Assembly (NCBI GenBank): GCA_910584795.1
Contig: CAJUBZ010000039.1
Coordinates: 1 to 5,878 of the forward strand
Source: an uncultured Eubacterium sp.
Lineage (GTDB): Bacteria; Bacillota; Clostridia; Lachnospirales; Lachnospiraceae
Length of the DNA: 5,878 nucleotides
Direction: 5' to 3'
A program made the position numbers and the translations under genes. The notes below the pieces were generated by a model that saw only the letters and a program-made list of their open reading frames with translations, was not told the origin of the DNA and made no database searches. Below, piece by piece: positions 1 through 5,618 of this stretch (the first letter of the stretch is position 1; every line of letters begins with the position of its first letter).

Positions 1-26
1 CGACCGATAGGAAGTAGCAAAGACAT

Positions 27-76
27 GAAAAGCTGTCAAGGGTAAACTTCGCGCTTCGCGCCCTTGACAGCTTTTC
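27..76. repeat. Large nested hairpin
   Basis: A perfect 16-bp inverted repeat (27-42 with 61-76; arm GAAAAGCTGTCAAGGG) encloses a second small hairpin, CGCG-CTT-CGCG, at 50-60. No T tract follows either arm, so it is not a standard intrinsic terminator. It could be a structured RNA end, a protein-binding site or a single-strand DNA hairpin of a mobile element. The pairing is seen directly; the role is unknown. Confidence 0.8.
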
Positions 77-100
77 CCGCCTTTGCTTGTGGGTAGTCAA

Positions 101-132
101 GAGGGCGAAATCAGTAAACTGCTTTCGCCCTC
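101..132. repeat. Second perfect hairpin
   Basis: The arm GAGGGCGAAA at 101-110 pairs perfectly with TTTCGCCCTC at 123-132, and the 12-nt interior can pair further (CAG with CTG). It begins 24 bp after the first hairpin and ends just before the structured repeat at 136. Both hairpins are preceded by or include a GTCAAG motif. No gene is visible in the first 385 bases; this stretch is built of hairpins and a repeat. Confidence 0.75.
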
Positions 133-135
133 AAC

Positions 136-264
136 TTATTATGGGATTTGTTACGCAGTAGAGGTTATTTTTCTCTTGATTTATGCGACTTCGCTGGCAC
201 TGAAATGACGGGGTAAGGGTTTTTATATGTCTGCCGTCAAAAATGGCGTTCTATTGCGTAACAG
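136..264. repeat. Structured direct repeat, copy 1
   Basis: This segment closely matches 2554-2680 in the same orientation. The core at 150-262 starts GTTACGCAGTAGA and ends TCTATTGCGTAAC, giving 13-bp terminal inverted repeats with one mismatch. Similarity continues about 14 bp outside the left inverted end (TTATTATGGGA against TTATTGTGGGA), so the unit is larger than the inverted-repeat core. A small reading frame with a plausible ribosome site (AAGGG, then ATG at 227) encodes MSAVKNGVLLRNRNKNYF and its first 13 codons are largely kept in copy 2. It could be a MITE-like element, a recombination site or a structured RNA. No transposase is present. Confidence 0.75.
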
Positions 265-277
265 GAATAAGAATTAT

Positions 278-293
278 TTCTGAAAAGTCAGAA
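278..293. promoter_or_regulatory. Palindrome upstream of HEPN operon (operator-like)
   Basis: TTCTGA-AAAG-TCAGAA is a perfect 6+6 inverted repeat. It lies 5 bp before the best -35 candidate of the HEPN operon, a position where a repressor or activator could act. It could also be a chance palindrome in AT-rich DNA. Confidence 0.3.
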
Positions 294-298
294 GGTAA

Positions 299-326
299 TG
301 GATAGAAATTTTCGTGTGTCTATGAT
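299..326 (+). promoter_or_regulatory. Possible promoter of the HEPN operon
   Basis: TGGATA (299-304) and TATGAT (321-326) with a 16-bp spacer are a weak sigma-A-like pair, about 60 bp before the start codon of the first HEPN gene. It is the best candidate I see between the repeat and the gene, but both boxes depart from consensus, and transcription could instead enter from the repeat. Confidence 0.3.
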
Positions 327-385
327 AAAATGAAGCATACATAGTATTCAAAATATATTTATGAAATATTGATAAGGTGATTCAT

Positions 386-1606
386 ATGGTAGTATTGAAC
401 AATGATTATATTTTTCTTCCAAAGACTAAGAAAGATGATTCTCGTATATCATCTAAAGACACTGATGATACAATACGTATACAAGCGAGAAAAAATGTTC
501 TTCTTTATATAAGAAATATTTTCGGTGAACCTATTTGTAAAGATAAAGAAAATATTGTGTTCAAAATTATTTATACGTATGAAATGGAAATTAAAAATAC
601 AATGTATGAAGTTGTTTTTACAATATATAATATTACCCGCTATTCTTACCTTGATATATGTGTAAGGGGAAAAACAACTTATCAAGTTGTAAGCGCTTTA
701 GAATACATACATGACAAGATAATTGGTTCTGATATAGAGCGGGATTACATTATGATTGTTTCATATGATTCTGTTTCTGAATATTATTGTAATAAAGCAT
801 ATCCTAAACTTAATAAATTAGAAAGAAATTTGCGTAAATTACTATTTAATACGTATACGGTTAATTTCGGAGTAGACTACTATCAAAAAACGGTTTCTCC
901 AGACTTGCAAAAGAAAATTAAAGGCGTAATACAAGCCAAAGGAAATGAAGAGAAAAAGCAAATAGAAAGATTGAAAAAATTTTTCTATTCTATGGAATTT
1001 TCAGATATACAAGCACTTCTTTTTACAAAGAAGTGGACAACGGTAGAAGAAGAAAGCAAAGCTGAATTTCTTTCTAAGCATGAGAAACTTACGGAATTAT
1101 CAGAAGAAGATATAAGAACCGCTTTTGATACATTTTCACCTAAAAGCGATTGGGAAAGACTATTTGCTGATAAAGTAGATAATAGTGAAATAGAAAAGAT
1201 GATTGAAACAGTCCGTTCAACTCGAAATGACATTGCGCATTGTAAATTTTTTTACAAGGAGCAATATGACACTTTCAATAAAGCAGTAACAGATCTTAAT
1301 CATTTAATTCTAAAAGCAATTCAGCTTACAGAAGAAAAGGATTTTGTACACAAACAAGCTGAATCCTTTCGGATTGCTTTAGCAGGGATAGCTGATACAT
1401 TGGCTCAATTCCAAAAATATATAAAAGATAGTATCAGTAGTTCATTGCAATCATTTTCGTTAGTAATGAATGAAGTAAGAAAGTCATTTGATGTAAATAT
1501 AGGTAAAATGCTTTCAAATATAGATTTTAGTAGACTTGCAACAATCGAAGAAGATGAATTGAATGATGAAAATGATGAAGAAGATAATGAGGAATCCCCT
1601 ACATAG
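386..1606 (+). CDS. HEPN-domain protein (Swt1/ApeA-like), putative RNase
   Basis: This 406-residue protein is likely a cytosolic RNA-cutting or RNA-binding defence protein. I start it at ATG 386 because AAGGTGA (374-380) lies 5 nt upstream; the earlier in-frame GTG at 377 is inside that ribosome site. The N-terminal ~140 residues are an unrecognised beta-rich domain. A stretch LNKLERNLRKLL near residues 142-153 resembles the first helix of Swt1/ApeA-type HEPN domains. The HEPN catalytic signature R-X4-H is RNDIAH at residues 280-285 (codons 1223-1240). The C-terminus has amphipathic helices and then a strongly acidic tail. No signal peptide or membrane segment is seen. The next gene starts 23 bp downstream on the same strand and also encodes an HEPN protein. 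The HEPN motif is seen; family placement comes from general knowledge; RNase activity and the RNA target are inferred. Confidence 0.75.
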   Translation: MVVLNNDYIFLPKTKKDDSRISSKDTDDTIRIQARKNVLLYIRNIFGEPICKDKENIVFKIIYTYEMEIKNTMYEVVFTIYNITRYSYLDICVRGKTTYQVVSALEYIHDKIIGSDIERDYIMIVSYDSVSEYYCNKAYPKLNKLERNLRKLLFNTYTVNFGVDYYQKTVSPDLQKKIKGVIQAKGNEEKKQIERLKKFFYSMEFSDIQALLFTKKWTTVEEESKAEFLSKHEKLTELSEEDIRTAFDTFSPKSDWERLFADKVDNSEIEKMIETVRSTRNDIAHCKFFYKEQYDTFNKAVTDLNHLILKAIQLTEEKDFVHKQAESFRIALAGIADTLAQFQKYIKDSISSSLQSFSLVMNEVRKSFDVNIGKMLSNIDFSRLATIEEDELNDENDEEDNEESPT

Positions 1607-1629
1607 TTAAGAATGGAATTGAAATAAAC

Positions 1630-2424
1630 ATGCAGAAAAAGAATATACTAAATCGTTTTAAGGATGTGTTAGGTCAGTATTGTGCAATTAATCAATTTGT
1701 TGAGTTATCTAAAAGGTGCTTTATCGCAGATTATGATTCAGAAATACATACAAGGAATAGTTTTATCGAATTGGCAACACAAAAAGAAATCACTTTAACA
1801 AGCTATGATTCTGAATATATGATTAATGCCATTTCAAGAAGTTATATTGTTAATGTGCATCTTTGCTTTGAAACATTTTTGAAAGAAATCTGTAATGAGA
1901 TAAAAAATTTTGGCAACAATGTCTATCAAGAGAAATTACAGGAGGATTCTTGGTTAAAATGTGCAGTCAAAAATATTGTTAATAAAAAATTATCACAAGA
2001 TAATCAAGCACTTTTTGATTTGTGTGAGTATTATAGGTTAGTTAGAAATACAGCTGTACATGATTTGTGCGACGTTAAATCACACGAGAAAGAGTTTAGA
2101 AAATTACAAAATTATAATTTTAAAAAAGATACAAAATTTGCAAGATTGATTGCCCCGAATGAGTATGAAAAAATCTCCTTTGATGATTTTGTGATGTTTT
2201 CGCGTTCATGTGTGGAACTTGCAACATATTTGTATAATTTAGTTTCGTATGATTATATAAAAATCATAAATGAAATTCCACAATCTCAAATTGCGAGTTG
2301 GAAAAAATATAAACCGGAACGATGTGAAAAAGCTATATTCGCTTATATTAATACTTCATTTAGAATTGATAAAGATTTAGAATCTCAAATATCATATTTA
2401 GTTGATTATGTTATGGCTCGGTAG
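1630..2424 (+). CDS. Second HEPN-domain protein (RiboL-PSP/MAE_28990-like), putative RNase
   Basis: The 264-residue product is mostly helical. Helix ISRSYIVNVHLCFETFLKEI (68-87) matches the first helix of RiboL-PSP/MAE_28990-type HEPN domains, and YYRLVRNTAVHDL (134-146) carries the R-X4-H motif, R139 to H144. Both putative active-site residues are therefore present. The start at ATG 1630 has only a weak ribosome site (GGAA, 12 nt away), so it may depend on translation of the first HEPN gene, whose stop is 23 nt upstream. The subfamily call is tentative. Its last codons (ATG GCT CGG TAG) are the 5' acceptor strand of the tRNA-like RNA that follows, an unusual arrangement that ties the protein to the RNA. 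Paired HEPN proteins are known from predicted toxin-antitoxin or defence loci; the partnership here is inferred from the operon. Confidence 0.7.
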   Translation: MQKKNILNRFKDVLGQYCAINQFVELSKRCFIADYDSEIHTRNSFIELATQKEITLTSYDSEYMINAISRSYIVNVHLCFETFLKEICNEIKNFGNNVYQEKLQEDSWLKCAVKNIVNKKLSQDNQALFDLCEYYRLVRNTAVHDLCDVKSHEKEFRKLQNYNFKKDTKFARLIAPNEYEKISFDDFVMFSRSCVELATYLYNLVSYDYIKIINEIPQSQIASWKKYKPERCEKAIFAYINTSFRIDKDLESQISYLVDYVMAR

Positions 2425-2513
2425 TCCATTGGTAGGACGTCCCCCTTCATAAGTATATTTGTTAAAATGTATTTATGAAGGGGAAAGATGTGGTTCGATT
2501 CCACATCGAGCCA
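2415..2513 (+). ncRNA. tRNA-like RNA with long hairpin replacing the anticodon loop
   Basis: The 99-nt RNA folds as follows: acceptor GGCTCGG (2415-2421) with TCGAGCC (2506-2512); T8 A9; D stem GTCC/GGAC (2424-2427, 2435-2438) around ATTGGTA with conserved A14, GG and A21; G26; anticodon stem TCCCC/GGGGA (2440-2444, 2480-2484); variable AAGA; T stem TGTGG/CCACA around TTCGATT (2494-2500); discriminator A2513. No CCA is encoded. The D loop, short variable region and T loop recall bacterial tRNA-Gly. The 7-nt anticodon loop is replaced by 35 nt forming a 15-bp helix (2446-2460 with 2465-2479, two G-U pairs) capped by GTTA. The 28 extra bases are far shorter than group I tRNA introns. It starts inside the last codons of the upstream HEPN gene, so it is probably cut from that transcript by tRNA-processing enzymes. 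The fold is seen; a decoy, antitoxin or sensor role is inference. Confidence 0.8.
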
Positions 2514-2517
2514 TTTT

Positions 2518-2546
2518 GAAGTTAATGAAAAATCTTCTTTTATTTT
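2518..2546 (+). terminator. Weak possible terminator after tRNA-like RNA
   Basis: GAAG (2518-2521) can pair with CTTC (2534-2537), followed by a T-rich run TTTATTTT. Four base pairs with a 12-nt loop is weak; the stronger hairpin at 2815-2851 may be the real end of the transcript. Confidence 0.2.
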
Positions 2547-2553
2547 GTTGGAT

Positions 2554-2680
2554 TTATTGTGGGATTGTTACGCGGTAGAGATTATTTATCCCTTGATTTA
2601 TGCAGCTTTGCGGGCGATAAAATGATGAGGCGAGGGTTTTATATGTCTACCCTCAAAAACGGCGTTCTATTGCGTAACAG
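2554..2680. repeat. Structured direct repeat, copy 2
   Basis: This is the same unit as 136-264. The core at 2567-2678 begins GTTACGCGGTAGA and ends TCTATTGCGTAAC. The two copies differ by scattered substitutions and small length changes, so the duplication is not recent or the copies came from different sources. The small frame starting at ATG 2643 (GAGGG six bases before) reads MSTLKNGVLLRNR and then runs without homology to 2873. The copy begins 40 bp after the tRNA-like RNA, so the HEPN cassette is bracketed by direct repeats. Confidence 0.75.
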
Positions 2681-2683
2681 AAA

Positions 2684-2787
2684 AGCAGAGAGCCGACCAC
2701 TAATGGAAGTGATATGTTCTCTGCTCTTGTTTGCACCCTGTTTGTCAGCGTTGATGATAAGTTGTTGTGAATACTTCCTTATCAACG
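2684..2787. repeat. Two imperfect hairpins in intergenic region
   Basis: AGCAGAGA (2684-2691) pairs with TCTCTGCT (2718-2725) over a 26-nt loop. CGTTGAT (2749-2755) pairs with ATCAACG (2781-2787), continued by AAG with CTT after a 3-nt bulge. Together with the terminator and iterons these fill the roughly 600-bp gap between the tRNA-like RNA and the DUF2971 genes; I see no convincing gene there. Confidence 0.5.
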
Positions 2788-2814
2788 TAAAACTAAGGGA
2801 TTTTGAGGTTTGGT

Positions 2815-2851
2815 GGGGTTCATCACAGTGGTGGGTGAACTCCAATTTTTT
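2815..2851 (+). terminator. Likely intrinsic terminator
   Basis: GGGGTTCA (2815-2822) pairs with TGAACTCC (2836-2843), with one G-U pair, and the helix continues with CAC/GTG across one or two small bulges to an AGTG loop. Two A residues and then six T residues (2846-2851) follow. This is the best terminator in the window and would end transcription from the HEPN cassette and repeat before the DUF2971 module. Confidence 0.5.
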
Positions 2852-2894
2852 GGTTTTTGGATGCCGCTTATAAAGGGGCGATTGGGGAGAAATT

Positions 2895-2997
2895 ATACTA
2901 TCACGCAAAACTACCGACTTTTGCGTGATAGTATGAGTTTTGCGTGAAAGTATGGAGTTTCGCCTGATAGTATGAAATTTGTCGAAAAGCATATTGT
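2895..2997. repeat. Iteron-like array 1
   Basis: Three clear units of 19-20 bp start at 2919 (TTTTGCGTGATAGTATGAG), 2938 (TTTTGCGTGAAAGTATGGAG) and 2958 (TTTCGCCTGATAGTATGAAA), with a decayed fourth from 2978. An inverted copy at 2895-2910 makes a perfect 16-bp inverted repeat with 2919-2934 around an 8-nt spacer. Phased direct repeats of this length, one helical-turn multiple apart, are typical binding sites for plasmid or ICE replication initiators. No initiator gene is present next to them, so the origin role is inferred and the array may be a relic. Confidence 0.65.
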
Positions 2998-3025
2998 TCA
3001 ATCTACAGTACAGTGGTACTATAAT
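2997..3025 (+). promoter_or_regulatory. Promoter of DUF2971 module with overlapping palindrome
   Basis: A perfect -10 box TATAAT lies at 3020-3025. Seventeen bases upstream, TTCAAT (2997-3002) is a poor -35 box; TTGTTC at 2994-2999 is an alternative with 20-bp spacing. The palindrome AGTAC-AGTG-GTACT (3007-3020) fills the spacer and touches the -10 box, where a repressor would block polymerase. The 5' leader to the start codon at 3112 is about 80 nt. Confidence 0.45.
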
Positions 3026-3111
3026 GTTAGGCACAAGTAATGAAATGGTATCGAAGTGTTTGAAAGTTTTCTAAATTTATGGCAGTGTAAAATTTAGAGG
3101 AGATAATGTTT

Positions 3112-4067
3112 ATGGATAAATTAGTATATCATTATTGCGATAATTGTAAGATGGCTAATATATTATCAGGTAAAACTTTGCGAATGAGTGATATTACAAA
3201 AAGTAATGACTACGAAGAAGTAAAAATGTTTTTCCAGGTATATTGGATGCAATAGAGGATGAATATAGGAAAGATGAATTTCCATTGCAATATATGGGTA
3301 TAACCAACCGTGATGCATTAGGAAAACTTTTAGACTGGGAATATGATATTCTCAGGTATGAATTTGATAGAGGAGGTGTAACAAATTTCGTTGTTTGTTT
3401 TTGTGAAGATGGGGATGTGCTGAGTCAATGGCGTGGATATGCAGACAATGGAAAAGGGTGTTCACTTGGATTTTCGGTAAAAGAATTGGAAGAATATTGC
3501 AATACATATAAGGGAATTTTGAGATTTGAGCGGGTTGACTATAAAACTGTAAAAGAAATTAATGAGGCCATTGTTGAAGAAGCTTTGCAAGTATTAAATG
3601 AATTGAGAGGATTGAGGAATTGGATTGTTGAAAAATTACCTTCTCTTAATGGGGAAAAAATTGATAAAATGTGTCAGTATTATTTCCATCAAATGATAAG
3701 TAATGTTCTCATGAGTTCATTGAAATATAAGAATGAGACTTTTAAAGAAGAACAAGAGTGGAGGCTCTTTTTCTCTCAACAGATATATAAGTATGCAAAA
3801 TGGATATATGGCGATGAAGAAATTGAAACAATAGTTTATGATGATATGCTGAAAGTAATAAAAAATAAGATTGAGTTTAATGTAACAAGTGATGATTTGA
3901 TTCCGTTTTATCCAATAAATTTTACGGAAATATCACCTAATCCAATAAAGCAAGTAATTGTAGGCCCTCAAAATAAAATAATGGAAAAGGATTTTTCTTT
4001 GTATGTAGCAAGTAATAAATTAAATGATATCGATTTTAGATATAGCAGAATATCTTATCGAGGATAA
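3112..4067 (+). pseudogene. DUF2971-family protein, interrupted by -1 frameshift
   Basis: From ATG 3112 (GAGGAG at 3097-3102, 9 nt upstream) the frame reads MDKLVYHYCDNCKMANIL and meets TAG at 3253-3255 after 47 codons. The family match continues in the -1 frame: shifting back one base after TTC at 3232-3234 gives ...KMFF-PGILDAIEDEY..., and the frame runs to 4067. The restored product would be 318 residues. It shows the DUF2971 landmarks: N-terminal HY...LSGKTLRMSDITKSND, then CFCEDGDVLSQWRGYADNGKG and EEQEWRLFF. One T lost from the tract at 3229-3233 explains the break. It may be a true inactivating mutation, a read error, or less likely programmed frameshifting, since no canonical slippery heptamer is present. 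The long downstream frame is otherwise intact, so any inactivation is recent. DUF2971 has no established biochemical function that I can cite. Confidence 0.75.
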
Positions 4068-4155
4068 AATGAGTACATGTTGTAATTAGAGGTGTTAATA
4101 AGCTAAAGTAAATTGTGTACATATACGCAATATTTTAAAGATTTAGGATAGTGTA

Positions 4156-5070
4156 ATGAAAAAAGAACAGATGGATACTTTGAATGATTTGCTACTTAAG
4201 GCTCGAAAAAAAATAAATATTAATGATGTGAAGTATGATAAAAATGGAGTACCGTGTTCCATAACAGTGGATAAAGATTTACATAACCAAATAAAAGATT
4301 ATCTTTTGCAAAATGGTCCGCAAATGCTTTATAGATATCGAACAGGAAATAGTTGGGACATTGATAATCTTAAAAATGATACTATATGCTTATCTACACT
4401 AAAGGAATACAATGACCCTTTTGAAAATAGAGTATGTATTGATTTTGAAGGTGTAGCTGATAGTTACTTAAAAATGGATCCCAAAACGGTAGCGCTAATG
4501 CACCAAAAACATATTGACAAAAATCACCCATTGTATAAAGCCGGTATAGATAATATAAAAACTCTTGGAGAAAAGCTCCAGGAATCATTATCAATGAAAA
4601 AACTTAGAGTTTTTACAGCTTGTTTTTGCGAGGAAAAATCTTCTCTATTAATGTGGGCGCATTATGCGAATTCACATAAGGGCTTTTGTATAGGATATAA
4701 ATTTGAAGATATAATTAATAAATTTGGAATTAATATATTACCTGTTATATATTCAAAGGAATATTCAGTTATTCGTTCATATGAAATGTTTGAGGACTAT
4801 GATGAATTTTTTTTAGACGAGTGGAGAAGTAAATCAATAGAATGGTCCTATGAAAAGGAATGGAGATTAGTGGGTGATTATCGGAAAAACGAACCTTATG
4901 AAAAGGGGCAAGTTGTTGATATGGTAAAACCGTTCTGTATTTATATGGGGGTAAATATTGATAAGGCGATTAGGAATCAATTGATGAAAATATGTAGTGA
5001 AAGGGAGATTAAACTATTTCAAATGCAACTTTCTGAGAAAAGTTATCGTCTATTAACATATTGCGTATGA
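4156..5070 (+). CDS. DUF2971-family protein
   Basis: The protein has 304 residues and starts at ATG 4156 with AGGA (4145-4148) 7 nt upstream. Family landmarks appear in order: LYRYR (58-62), LSTLKEYNDPFE (79-90), ACFCEE (155-160), LLMWAHYANSHKGFCIGY (164-181) and EWSYEKEWRLVGDYR (229-243). The first ~55 residues, before LYRYR, are an extra segment of unknown role. No signal peptide or membrane helix is seen, so it is probably cytosolic. It lies 88 bp after the frameshifted DUF2971 gene on the same strand; the two are too divergent to be a recent duplication. The family occurs widely in accessory regions, and a defence role is often suspected. I can assign the family with good confidence, but not a reaction. 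Confidence 0.75.
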   Translation: MKKEQMDTLNDLLLKARKKININDVKYDKNGVPCSITVDKDLHNQIKDYLLQNGPQMLYRYRTGNSWDIDNLKNDTICLSTLKEYNDPFENRVCIDFEGVADSYLKMDPKTVALMHQKHIDKNHPLYKAGIDNIKTLGEKLQESLSMKKLRVFTACFCEEKSSLLMWAHYANSHKGFCIGYKFEDIINKFGINILPVIYSKEYSVIRSYEMFEDYDEFFLDEWRSKSIEWSYEKEWRLVGDYRKNEPYEKGQVVDMVKPFCIYMGVNIDKAIRNQLMKICSEREIKLFQMQLSEKSYRLLTYCV

Positions 5071-5382
5071 GATAGTTGAATATAGAAAGATGTGAAATTA
5101 ATATAATAGCGATATACAATGAATGTTATAAAATAATATACCATAATATGGTAATTGCGTTAGGGATAAAGTTAAGAAATAGTATTTTCTTAATGAAAAA
5201 GGTGTAGATATATTTAGCCCCCATAGGTGTCTTAGTTCTCGGTGGATAAAGTTGCGGAAACCTCACAAAGCCCGTAAATACGGCATTCTTGGCAGTATAT
5301 AGGTCTGAAATTTACATTATTTCTTTGTGTTTTTAGGGGTAATTTTACATTCGGGAGAGTACGAACTTTTGTTCTGGGGTTC
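5071..5382. other. Intergenic region with one palindrome
   Basis: No coding region is supported here. TACCATA-A-TATGGTA at 5139-5153 is a perfect 7+7 palindrome about a single base and resembles a small dimeric operator. CCGTA-AA-TACGG near 5270-5281 is a short inverted repeat. The composition changes near 5215 from very AT-rich DNA to more balanced DNA, which may mark the right-hand junction of the DUF2971 cargo. Confidence 0.4.
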
Positions 5383-5467
5383 TTTTGCCAAAAAGTATAA
5401 ACGATTTGGCGAAAGTCGGATACAATTTGCCGAAAAGTATAGGGGGTTTCGCCAAATAGTGTATGGG
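5383..5467. repeat. Iteron-like array 2
   Basis: Four units with a 21-bp period start with TTTGCC at 5384, TTTGGC at 5405, TTTGCC at 5426 and TTTCGCC at 5447. The best unit reads TTTGCCGAAAAGTATAGGGG. The core TTYGCC..A.AGTAT is shared with array 1 at 2919-2977, so both arrays probably bind members of the same initiator family. The arrays differ in detail and were not copied from each other recently. No initiator gene follows: the next gene is on the other strand. Confidence 0.65.
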
Positions 5468-5498
5468 AGAATTGATAAAAAGATAATGGGAAAATGAT

Positions 5499-5523
5499 AA
5501 GGAGCTGTAAAGGCTCTTTTTTT
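5499..5523 (+). terminator. Possible terminator after iteron array 2
   Basis: AAGGAGC (5499-5505) pairs with GCTCTTT (5513-5519), including one G-U pair, around a 7-nt loop, and the T run continues to 5523. The stem is short, so confidence is limited. Confidence 0.35.
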
Positions 5524-5597
5524 GCTTTTCATTCCCGGAAAATAGTCGTTTCGTGCAATCCAATAAAGTACGGGAAATGCGGCGGTCTGCCGTTTTT

Positions 5598-5611
5598 GCA
5601 GGCAAGCCTGC
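5598..5611. repeat. Short perfect inverted repeat downstream of hxlR-type gene
   Basis: GCAGG-CAAG-CCTGC forms a 5-bp stem with a 4-nt loop, 7 bp beyond the stop of the minus-strand regulator gene. Read on that strand it is followed by A residues, not T, so it is a poor terminator. Confidence 0.3.
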
Positions 5612-5618
5612 CTCTATG

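Noticed and set aside
150..262. Integron attC site
   Set aside because: The size and inverted ends suggest attC, but attC begins RYYYAAC and ends GTTRRRY. Here the unit begins GTTACGC and ends GCGTAAC, the opposite layout, and no integrase is seen.
2440..2484. Hairpin as a rho-independent terminator of the HEPN operon
   Set aside because: No T tract follows the GGGG strand, and the flanking bases on both sides pair as tRNA D, T and acceptor stems.
2415..2513. Ordinary functional tRNA gene
   Set aside because: The body fits, but there is no accessible 7-nt anticodon loop; 35 nt separate the two strands of the anticodon stem and form a helix.
2559..2873. 104-codon plus-strand reading frame
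   Set aside because: It runs through the repeat copy, hairpins and terminator, with low-complexity hydrophobic sequence and no ribosome site at its start. Only the short part from 2643 is shared with the other repeat copy.
2895..2977. CRISPR array
   Set aside because: The repeats are contiguous 19-20-bp units without unique spacers; they are iteron-like.
2639..3034. 131-codon minus-strand reading frame
   Set aside because: It crosses the terminator, iteron array and promoter, and reads the repeats in reverse; no domain or ribosome site is visible.
5164..5252. Direct repeat GGATAAAGTT at 5164 and 5243 as an attachment site pair
   Set aside because: Ten bases with no further similarity and no integrase nearby; it could arise by chance in AT-rich DNA.
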